Below, piece after piece: positions 57,954 to 64,000 of a stretch of DNA of 64,000 bases. This DNA is from Hoylesella pleuritidis JCM 14110 (GTDB lineage: Bacteria > Bacteroidota > Bacteroidia > Bacteroidales > Bacteroidaceae): contig NZ_BAJN01000016.1 of NCBI RefSeq assembly GCF_000613725.1, positions 1 to 64,000 on the forward strand, in the 5' to 3' direction. How positions within the stretch are numbered: the first letter of the stretch is position 1; each line of letters opens with the position of its first letter. The notes beneath the pieces are model-generated. The model had not been told where the DNA came from and searched no databases. It saw only the letters and a list, made by a program, of their open reading frames with translations. The position numbers were made by a program, and so were the translations under genes.

Positions 57954-58247
57954 TTAGAATTTTAAAACCGATATGTAAAGATGCGAATATACATAAGTAA
58001 ATATAAAAGTAATATAAAAGTAAATTTCAAGAAGCTGTAAATGGTCATTTTTTCCATTATTAAAGTCTTTGTGAACAGGAGGCAATTCGTTTGCAAATAC
58101 GCGAATTATGGAGGAGGAAAAAGAGCTTAAAGTGCTGTGTTTCTTACCAGTTAGAGCGAAAAAAACTCCTATCAGAATGCTTGAAATAGCTGAAAAGAGG
58201 GCCGAAAACAGTTTAAAAAGGACTAAAAGACGGGTAGAAATGAACAA
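57954..58247 (-). CDS. Small hydrophobic hypothetical protein (doubtful)
   Basis: 97 codons on the minus strand, 36 bases after holA stops. It has an N-terminal hydrophobic segment (LLVLFKLFSALFSAISSILI) and a second aromatic-rich one near the C-terminus (YFYITFIFTYVYSHLYISVL). No family recognised. The composition may simply reflect the AT-rich DNA. A plus-strand ORF (58108-58416) covers the same bases; at most one is real. Confidence 0.25.
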   Translation of the reverse strand: MFISTRLLVLFKLFSALFSAISSILIGVFFALTGKKHSTLSSFSSSIIRVFANELPPVHKDFNNGKNDHLQLLEIYFYITFIFTYVYSHLYISVLKF

Positions 58248-58283
58248 GGAATGGCAAAAACGATTCCCGTTTATGGTAAATTA

Positions 58284-59312
58284 TCAATGCAAAATAAAGA
58301 AAATGAGCTCTTTCATCAATTCTCCGAGTGGTGTATTGGGATTATCCAACCCTTTACTCTTGGCATCCACCTCTCTGATCTTATCTATAATCTGCATCGT
58401 TTTCATCCCACTGTAATTACGCATACCTATCATATAATCTTTAACAGCCCACACCGTCCGAAGTTCTAAGTATTGAGCGACTGATTTTTCATCATTTCTA
58501 TTAGGTGCATAGTAAGCTATCATCAAATTCTGGAAGTAATTAAAGAGTAGCGGAAGGAATGAGAACAGCGATCCAGATTTAGGATTCTTGTCAAGATATT
58601 TCATAATTTGATTTGCCTTGAATATATTCCGATTGACAATTGCATCGCGAAACTCGAAAGCGTTAAAATCCTTACTTACTCCGATTTGCTGTTCGACGAT
58701 TTCAGGAGTCACCCGTTTGTCATTTTGAGGAAGCGAAATCAGCAGCTTATCGAGTTCAGAAGTAAGACGTGACAGATCGGATCCGATATGATCGGCAATC
58801 ATTGTTGCCGATTTATCGTCAATCGTAACTCCTTGCATTTTCAAATAACCTGTGATGAAACCGGGCAATTCATAGTCTCGTTTTTTCTTGCTTTCAAACA
58901 CCACTCCTACAGCTTCGGCCTTGGGAACGAGTTTTTTTCGTCGGTCGATCGTACCGTTCTTGTAACACAATACCAATACGGTCGACTTCACAGGAGCATC
59001 GAGATATTTCTCAATCGCCTCGAATCCACGCATTGCTTGCGCCTCCTTTACAATAACCACACGATGTTCGGCCATCATCGGATACCCTTTGGCCTGGTCG
59101 ACAATCTGTACTGCTGTGGTGTCTGCACCGAAAACGATGTTTTGATTGAAGTCGCGCTCCTCGGGAGTCAGCACATTTCCAGCGATGAAATCAGCAATTT
59201 TGTCGATATAATAAGACTCATCACCCATCAAAACATAGATAGGCGCGAAGTTGCGCGCCTTCAAATCGCGCATAATTTGGTCGAAACCGACCGCTGTTTT
59301 CTTGTCTGCCAT
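58284..59312 (-). CDS. holA: DNA polymerase III subunit delta
   Basis: Clamp-loader delta subunit that opens the sliding clamp. 342 residues from MADKKTAVGFDQIMRDLKAR; the ORF in front adds 18 unlike residues. Family signs are FAPIYVLMGDESYYIDKIAD near the start, VVIVKEAQAMRGFEAIEKYL, a degenerate AAA+ core lacking a P-loop, IADHIGSDLSRLTSELDKLL and FNAFEFRDAIVNRNIFKANQ. It is divergent from the HSDR_N-domain gene, a neighbour pair that is common in Bacteroidetes. Confidence 0.92.
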   Translation of the reverse strand: MADKKTAVGFDQIMRDLKARNFAPIYVLMGDESYYIDKIADFIAGNVLTPEERDFNQNIVFGADTTAVQIVDQAKGYPMMAEHRVVIVKEAQAMRGFEAIEKYLDAPVKSTVLVLCYKNGTIDRRKKLVPKAEAVGVVFESKKKRDYELPGFITGYLKMQGVTIDDKSATMIADHIGSDLSRLTSELDKLLISLPQNDKRVTPEIVEQQIGVSKDFNAFEFRDAIVNRNIFKANQIMKYLDKNPKSGSLFSFLPLLFNYFQNLMIAYYAPNRNDEKSVAQYLELRTVWAVKDYMIGMRNYSGMKTMQIIDKIREVDAKSKGLDNPNTPLGELMKELIFFILH

Positions 59313-59378
59313 ATAATAATAGGTATAAGTTCGGGAAGAAAACTGTGTCTCATCCGTCCTTATCACACATCTTTTTAG

Positions 59379-59386
59379 TAATTTTG
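59379..59386 (+). promoter_or_regulatory. -7 box for the HSDR_N gene
   Basis: TAATTTTG, exact TAnnTTTG match, 26 bases before ATG 59412. Confidence 0.55.
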
Positions 59387-59411
59387 CATACGCACTTGCA
59401 AATATAACAAA

Positions 59412-59861
59412 ATGATTCGATTAAACCTACCCGCATTTAAAATAAATCTCGCCGGTACGCAACAGCACCCTGCTATTTTTGATATTCTGCGTCGAAAATA
59501 CGTTGCGCTTACACCCGAAGAGTGGGTTCGACAACACTTCATTCATTTTCTGATTGAGCAAAAGGGTTATCCCAAGACTCTGCTTGTTAACGAAGTGCAA
59601 CTTAGGATAGGCGAAAAAAGCGTACGAGCAGACAGTGTTCTTTACGACACCGACCTACATCCGCGGATGATAATCGAATATAAGGCCCCTTCTATTCAAC
59701 TCACACAACGGGTGTTCGACCAAATTTCTGTTTACAATATGTTGCTCCACGTAGATTATCTCATCGTGAGCAACGGACTGCAACATTATTGTTGCAAGAT
59801 GGATTACGAGCATAACACTTACACTTTCGTCCCCGAAATCCCTACATATAACGAAATCTGA
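59412..59861 (+). CDS. HSDR_N-type PD-(D/E)xK nuclease-fold protein
   Basis: 149 residues corresponding to the N-terminal nuclease domain of type I restriction R proteins (HSDR_N), standing alone. EEWVRQHFIHFLIEQKGYPK opens the domain; the catalytic pattern is the Asp in RADSVLYDTDLHP and E-x-K in MIIEYKAPSIQ. There is no helicase, specificity or methylase gene nearby, so it is not part of a type I system. The conserved place next to holA suggests a housekeeping DNA-repair or processing role, which is inference. Confidence 0.87.
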   Translation: MIRLNLPAFKINLAGTQQHPAIFDILRRKYVALTPEEWVRQHFIHFLIEQKGYPKTLLVNEVQLRIGEKSVRADSVLYDTDLHPRMIIEYKAPSIQLTQRVFDQISVYNMLLHVDYLIVSNGLQHYCCKMDYEHNTYTFVPEIPTYNEI

Positions 59862-59954
59862 CTGCTTCTAACAACTTTCGCGAGAAGCGTGTAAAATCGA
59901 CCGATCTTACCATCGTTCCCAAATATGCAAATCTCACATAAGAAAATGGACTGC

Positions 59955-60064
59955 GATTAATGGTTAAACGTGTTGTGATTAACCATTGAATGCACTGCGT
60001 TTAACCGTTAATCGCCCGACGAAAAGCCGTTAATCGTGAGCTGTTTAACGGCTAATTAGAAGGA
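59955..60064. repeat. 22-bp palindrome array, TTAACGGTTAA family, locus 6 (5 units)
   Basis: Units start at 59955, 59977, 59999, 60021 and 60043, exactly 22 apart. The cores include GATTAATGGTTAAACG and GTTTAACCGTTAATCG; the fourth unit has the end form GAAAAGCCGTTAATCG. It lies in the 438-base gap between the HSDR_N gene and the sialidase, both on the plus strand. Confidence 0.88.
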
Positions 60065-60248
60065 AGACGACTCATTGAAGAGCGACCGGTAGGGGCTGAA
60101 AAATTTCCAATTGATTCTTGAATAAGAATGGAAAAGGCCGAAAGAAAAGATAGGAAAGATAAAAGAAAACGGACAAAAGAAAGTTCTTAAAAACTCAAAA
60201 ACTTATAAACTAATGATCCCAAAGCTCTCATTTTCCATTTAAATATAT

Positions 60249-60256
60249 TAAATTTG
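60249..60256 (+). promoter_or_regulatory. -7 box for the sialidase gene
   Basis: TAAATTTG, exact TAnnTTTG match, 44 bases before the ATG at 60300. Confidence 0.5.
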
Positions 60257-60299
60257 CAAATAAATAAACCCTGGATTATTAAACCAACAACCGAATAAA

Positions 60300-61543
60300 A
60301 TGAAGATTATAGCCTCTTTATTACTATCGACAGCTCTGTTTTCGGTCCTTCCGATTAATGCAACGGGCAACAGTAAACAACGACTTTTCGAAACGAAAAA
60401 GACCGATACGATTCCCTATCGTATTCCCGCAATTGCCACGTGTAGCAATGGTGACCTTATCGCCGTAAGTGATTACCGATACTGCAAAGCAGATATCGGC
60501 TTCGGACCAGTGGATTTACATTATCGCATCAGCCGTGACAACGGGCGTACTTGGGGCCCGAGGCGTTGTTGGCTGATGGCAATGGTATCGAAAAGGGCAA
60601 CGTTTGGGATTATGCTTTCGGCGATTGCGCCATTGTGGCAGACCGTAACGGCAGCGAGGTTCTCGTGCTTTGCGTGGCCGGCAAGATGCCCTACTCCCGC
60701 AGTATGCGTGCCAATCCCACCCGAATTGCTTGTTTCCGAAGTCACGACAACGGTCAAACGTGGGACCAAGGGACGGAAATTACTGAGCAAATTTACGGCC
60801 TTTTCGACCACCGCAAAACCGGTCCCATCCGCAGTTTATTTGTTGGTTCGGGTAAAATTCATCAAAGTCGCTACGTCAAAACGGGTAAATTTTATCGCCT
60901 TTATGCTGCTCTCTGCACATATTCCGGCAATTTTGTGATTTTCAGTGATGATTTCGGAGACACGTGGAAAGTCTTAGGCGATGCCGATGAGTCGTGTTGT
61001 CCTGATGGCGATGAACCCAAATGCGAAGAGCTTCCCAATGGAAGTGTCGTACTAAGTTCACGTTCCGAGGGGCGAATGTTTAATATTTACACTTTCACTG
61101 ATATTAAATCGGGTGCCGGACAATGGGGAAGACGGGCTAAAGCGACGGCTTTCGAGGGTATCAAAAACGCCTGCAACGGCGAGATTTTAGTTCTTAAAGC
61201 TCGGAATACGGCTACTCGTCGCCCCACGTTTGTGGCTGTTCAGTCAGTACCTTTCGGTCCTCAACGTGCTAATGTAGGCTTCTTCTATCGCGAATTAGAT
61301 ACCGCTCATCTCACGCCTGAAGCTTTTGCAGATGACTGGCACAAAGGTTTGCAGGTAAGTAATGAGGTTTCCGCCTATTCTACAATGACTCCGCAGCACG
61401 ACGGCCGCATTGGTTTCCTTTGGGAAGAAGGCCCCACCAATTACAACATTGACTATATATCGTTAAGTCTCAGCGATATTACAAGGGGCCGATTCACTAT
61501 CGACCGGTCTGTGAAAAAGGAACAGAAGCACAGTAGAAAATAA
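60300..61543 (+). CDS. nanH: Sialidase (GH33) (frameshifted near 60560)
   Basis: Releases terminal sialic acid from host glycans. Signal peptide MKIIASLLLSTALFSVLPIN. The substrate Arg is in the YRIP motif (TIPYRIPAIATCSNGDLIAV), and Asp boxes are SRDNGRTW, SHDNGQTW and SDDFGDTW. The frame breaks at the first Asp box; one G added in GGCCCGAGG gives TWGPEALLADGNGIEKGNVW. The catalytic Tyr/Glu region includes EGPTNYNIDYISLS near the end. The joined length of about 414 residues is short but normal for Bacteroidetes enzymes without a lectin domain. No nan catabolism genes are adjacent. Confidence 0.9.
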
Positions 61544-61558
61544 CGATTTATACCGTAA

Positions 61559-61582
61559 GAAAGTGCCGGCAACGGCACTTTC
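61559..61582 (+). terminator. Hairpin after the sialidase gene
   Basis: GAAAGTGCCG-GCAA-CGGCACTTTC, a perfect 10-bp stem 15 bases after the stop; only a short T run. Confidence 0.65.
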
Positions 61583-61619
61583 TCGATATAATCAGATTCC
61601 TATTACCGTAAAACGGCAT

Positions 61620-61627
61620 TATATTTG
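61620..61627 (+). promoter_or_regulatory. -7 box for the DjlA-like gene
   Basis: TATATTTG, exact TAnnTTTG match, 33 bases before ATG 61660. Confidence 0.5.
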
Positions 61628-61659
61628 CGCACCCTCGACATATCAAAAAACATCTGATT

Positions 61660-62463
61660 ATGGCAGCAGGAAAATGGATCGGAGGCTTCTTAGGCTTCAT
61701 TACAACTGGTAGTCCGCTCGGAGCTCTAGCCGGTTTTACGCTCGGTGCACTCTTTGATGCAGGTATGGACGCCGTCAATACAACTGATAACACTTCTCAT
61801 TCGGCGTTCGGCAATACCTATTCGGGTGCAGATGCTCGGCAGAGAATTTATGAAGGGCAGCGCAACTCGTTTCTCTTTTCCCTGCTGGTTTTGGCTGCTT
61901 ACACCATCAAAGCAGACGGACGGGTAATGCATTCGGAGATGGAACTGATGCGAAAGTTCCTCCGCCAGAACTTCGGTGATACCTCTATGCAGCAAGGCGA
62001 ACAGATTCTGCGCCGACTGTTTGAGCAACAAAAGCAGATGGGAGACCGCGAATTCGGCAATATTATACGTCGCAGTTGCACACAGATTGCAATGAATATG
62101 GATTACGGTCAGCGCTTGCAGCTACTCAATTTCCTCGTAATGATTGCCCAAGCCGACGGCAATGTGGCTCCCGAAGAGGTGAATGTGTTGCGCGAACTCA
62201 CCCGATATCTCGGTTTATCGACTGCCGAACTCGATTCAATGCTCTGGCTCCGCGACAATGATTTGGAGTCAGCTTACAAGGTGTTGGGTATTACTTCTAC
62301 TGCTACTGACGATGAGGTAAAAGCCGCTTATCGCCGAATGGCGCTGCAACATCACCCCGATCGCGTATCTGCATTGGGTGAAGACATCCGTAAAGCAGCC
62401 GAAAAGAAATTTCAAGAAATTAGCGATGCCAAAGAGAGAATTTACAAAGCACGAGGACTTTAA
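61660..62463 (+). CDS. DjlA-like protein: TerB domain plus C-terminal J domain
   Basis: 267 residues. A Gly-rich N-terminal hydrophobic stretch (WIGGFLGFITTGSPLGALAG) as in DjlA membrane-inserting segments, a TerB-type helical domain (LVLAAYTIKADGRVMHSEME with the Asp-containing loop, and FLVMIAQADGNVAPEEVNVL as its second half), then a J domain ending the protein (YKVLGITSTATDDEVKAAYR, with the HPD tripeptide in HHPDRVSALG). It recruits DnaK to the membrane; the client is unknown. Single-gene unit with promoter and terminator. Confidence 0.9.
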   Translation: MAAGKWIGGFLGFITTGSPLGALAGFTLGALFDAGMDAVNTTDNTSHSAFGNTYSGADARQRIYEGQRNSFLFSLLVLAAYTIKADGRVMHSEMELMRKFLRQNFGDTSMQQGEQILRRLFEQQKQMGDREFGNIIRRSCTQIAMNMDYGQRLQLLNFLVMIAQADGNVAPEEVNVLRELTRYLGLSTAELDSMLWLRDNDLESAYKVLGITSTATDDEVKAAYRRMALQHHPDRVSALGEDIRKAAEKKFQEISDAKERIYKARGL

Positions 62464-62481
62464 CTACAAAATGCATCTAAG

Positions 62482-62527
62482 GAAAAGGCACCCACTTGCA
62501 TTATTAACTGCAAATGGATGCCTTTTT
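62482..62527. terminator. Terminator between the DjlA-like gene and the zinc-ribbon gene
   Basis: AAAAGGCACCCA pairs with TGGATGCCTTTTT (one mismatch), with an inner TTGCA/TGCAA stem; T run on the plus strand. Confidence 0.7.
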
Positions 62528-62549
62528 CATATCACTTTGTCTGCAAAAA

Positions 62550-63380
62550 TCAATCTTCGCTCTCCTCTTTCTTCGTCTTACGGATGGCGCGTTTGCGCTT
62601 CGGTTTCTCGTCAGTGACGGCTGTATCGATCTTGACTCCGGCCAATTCAGGATCTACCAAAATGCGACCGCAATATTCACAGACGATAATCTTCTTGTGC
62701 ATCTTGATGTCAAGCTGTCTCTGCGGCGGTATTTTGTTGAAACAACCGCCGCAAGCGTCACGCTGAACATAAACGATTCCCAAACCGTTGCGCGCGTTCT
62801 TACGAATGCGTTTGAAGCTGCTCAGCAAACGAGATTCTATCTTTGTCTCGAACACTTTGGCTTTATCTTTCAGCTTTTCTTCCTCTTCGCGCGTCTCTTG
62901 CATAATCTCATTGAGCTCGTTTCGCTTCTGTTCGAGATCGTCTGTACGTGCAGCAATCTGCTCCCGCACGCTATTCAGGTCGCGATCACGTTCATTAATC
63001 TTGACGATTGCTTCTTTAATCTTCTTGTTGCAAAGCTCAATCTCAAGTGATTGGAACTCGATTTCCTTGCTCAGTGTGTCGTACTCGCGGTTATTTTTCA
63101 CCTCTTCCAGCTGCATTTTGTATCTGTCTACACTGATTTGAGCCTGTCCTATCTCAGCCCTTTTCTGCGAAACGGCTGCATTAAACTCATTGATCTCACT
63201 CTCAATCTTATCAACACGAGTGGTGAGTCCTGCAATTTCGTCTTCCAAGTCTTGTACTTCAAGGGGCAACTCGCCTCTCAATGCTTTCTTTTCATCGATG
63301 GAAGATAACGTTGTCTGTAACTGATAAAGCGTCTTTAGCTTCTCTTCGACAGACAGATCTGTTGGGTCTTTCTTTGCCAT
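62550..63380 (-). CDS. Coiled-coil protein with C4-type zinc ribbon
   Basis: 276 residues: a long antiparallel coiled coil (about residues 10-190, Glu/Lys-rich heptads) and a C-terminal C4 zinc ribbon with Cys pairs in RDACGGCFNKIPPQ and VCEYCGRILVDPEL. A basic tail (EKPKRKRAIRKTKKEESED) follows. The layout matches the family found beside Nif3-like genes in many bacteria, whose role is uncertain (nucleic acid or ribosome binding has been proposed). It starts 7 bases after the Nif3-like gene ends on the same strand, so the two form an operon. Confidence 0.88.
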   Translation of the reverse strand: MAKKDPTDLSVEEKLKTLYQLQTTLSSIDEKKALRGELPLEVQDLEDEIAGLTTRVDKIESEINEFNAAVSQKRAEIGQAQISVDRYKMQLEEVKNNREYDTLSKEIEFQSLEIELCNKKIKEAIVKINERDRDLNSVREQIAARTDDLEQKRNELNEIMQETREEEEKLKDKAKVFETKIESRLLSSFKRIRKNARNGLGIVYVQRDACGGCFNKIPPQRQLDIKMHKKIIVCEYCGRILVDPELAGVKIDTAVTDEKPKRKRAIRKTKKEESED

Positions 63381-63387
63381 ACTTGCT

Positions 63388-64000
63388 TTATAAATAGATG
63401 ATCGGATTGGTGTTGGTTTTAGTGAGATAGCACGTCACTTTATCGCCATACGTCTCCTCAATGATTGATTTAAATATTTCGTTGGTAAATTGTTCGCTCT
63501 GAAAATGTCCGATAACGGCAATCTGTGTCTGCTGTTCGTGTCCGAAGTATTCGTGATAGTGCATTTCACCGGTTACGAAAGCGTCGGCTCCCGCCGCAAT
63601 AGCATCTTCAAGCAGAAACGAACCGGCACCTCCGCAGAGGGCAACACGCTGAATCGGGCGGCGAAGTAACTGGTTGCACATTACGCATTCCACGTCAAAT
63701 ACACGTTTGAGTATCATTATAAAATCATCGGCTGCTACCGATTCGGACAATTTGCCGATAACTCCGCTGCCGCATTCAATGCCGTCTACCATCTTCGATG
63801 CAAAGAAACGGACATCTTGCAAACCTATTTTCTCAGCGATTTTAAAGTTTACACCGCCTCGTGCATTATCCAGATTGGTGTGCATCGAGACAACAGTTAC
63901 ATTGTTGCAGATGGCTTTCATCACTGTGCGCTGCACGTAGTCGGTATCCGTAATCTGTCTTAACTTATGGAAAATCAGCGGGTGATGTGACACAACTAAG
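63388..64000 (-). CDS. Nif3-like dinuclear metal-centre protein (partial)
   Basis: C-terminal about 204 residues; the frame is open to the window edge, and the N-terminus with its first metal ligands lies outside. The ligand motif SHHPLIFHKLR at the visible start, VVSMHTNLDNARGGVN, RVALCGGAGSFLLEDAIAAG, ADAFVTGEMHYHEYF (two His ligands) and VIGHFQSEQFTNEIF are all typical. These hexameric proteins bind two metals; GTP cyclohydrolase I type 2 activity has been suggested but is not settled. Upstream partner of the zinc-ribbon gene. Confidence 0.92.
   Translation of the reverse strand, partial: LVVSHHPLIFHKLRQITDTDYVQRTVMKAICNNVTVVSMHTNLDNARGGVNFKIAEKIGLQDVRFFASKMVDGIECGSGVIGKLSESVAADDFIMILKRVFDVECVMCNQLLRRPIQRVALCGGAGSFLLEDAIAAGADAFVTGEMHYHEYFGHEQQTQIAVIGHFQSEQFTNEIFKSIIEETYGDKVTCYLTKTNTNPIIYL

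Noticed and set aside
58108..58416. 102-codon plus-strand ORF at the end of holA
   Set aside because: Overlaps the conserved C-terminus of holA on the other strand, and its sequence looks like translated AT-rich DNA.
59412..59861. Type I restriction system
   Set aside because: Only the HSDR_N nuclease domain is present; there are no HsdM, HsdS or helicase parts nearby.
8132..60064. Repeat arrays as CRISPR
   Set aside because: The repeats are degenerate palindromes at 22-bp pitch with spacers of only about 10 bases that are themselves partly repeated, and no cas genes are present.

Overview
The window looks like chromosome of a Prevotella-type member of the Bacteroidales. Many start codons are preceded by the Bacteroidetes -7 box TAnnTTTG, Shine-Dalgarno sequences are weak or absent, and the gene set fits: the flavodoxin-DUF2023 pair, HU-HIG DNA-binding proteins, PyrK-PyrD, a cysteine-type glutathione peroxidase, and lone GH29 and GH33 host-glycan hydrolases. 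No species is named from this evidence.

Layout. 1-1760: the end of an unrecognised gene followed by an immunity-like gene and debris. 1978-6820: an acn-icd-gltA operon running from citrate to 2-oxoglutarate. 6878-13850: patB, lptD, an HD hydrolase, a SemiSWEET and an oxaloacetate-decarboxylase-type carboxyltransferase. 13958-22253: small membrane, methyltransferase, peroxidase and phosphatase genes, an SFG-repeat secreted protein and a Wzi-type outer-membrane protein. 22523-26848: tRNA-His, a MORN/GH25 lipoprotein, a degenerate trypsin-like protein, aroC and slyD. 27231-34276: flavodoxin/DUF2023, alpha-L-fucosidase, MATE, M48 peptidase, a WecB-like protein and an SDR. 34666-42767: a cation/proton antiporter, asd, a methyltransferase, a sigma factor fused to an outer-membrane barrel, ridA and a ROK regulator. 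42913-52769: a more GC-rich block with a TetR gene, two ABC exporters, an MMPL/RND protein, a LolA-like protein and an outer-membrane protein, followed by an HU-HIG gene. 53065-64000: an excisionase-like HTH protein, an SDR, a second HU-HIG gene, pyrK-pyrD, an XRE regulator, holA, an HSDR_N nuclease-fold gene, a GH33 sialidase, a DjlA-like protein, a zinc-ribbon coiled coil and the end of a Nif3-like gene.

Three observations stand out. (1) Intergenic arrays of short palindromes are repeated at an exact 22-bp period. Six loci share a TTAACGGTTAA-like core. Three more arrays use unrelated cores but keep the 22-bp pitch: one upstream of each of the two HU-HIG genes and one upstream of the RND gene. 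(2) One ORF (38833-40497, minus) encodes an ECF sigma factor, a transmembrane helix, a periplasmic linker and an outer-membrane beta-barrel. (3) Sixteen otherwise well conserved genes carry 19 frameshift points. Each is repaired by restoring one base (two in gltA) to a short base run, and none needs a base removed. This looks like sequence error rather than gene decay, so these genes are annotated over their full length and the breakpoints are stated.
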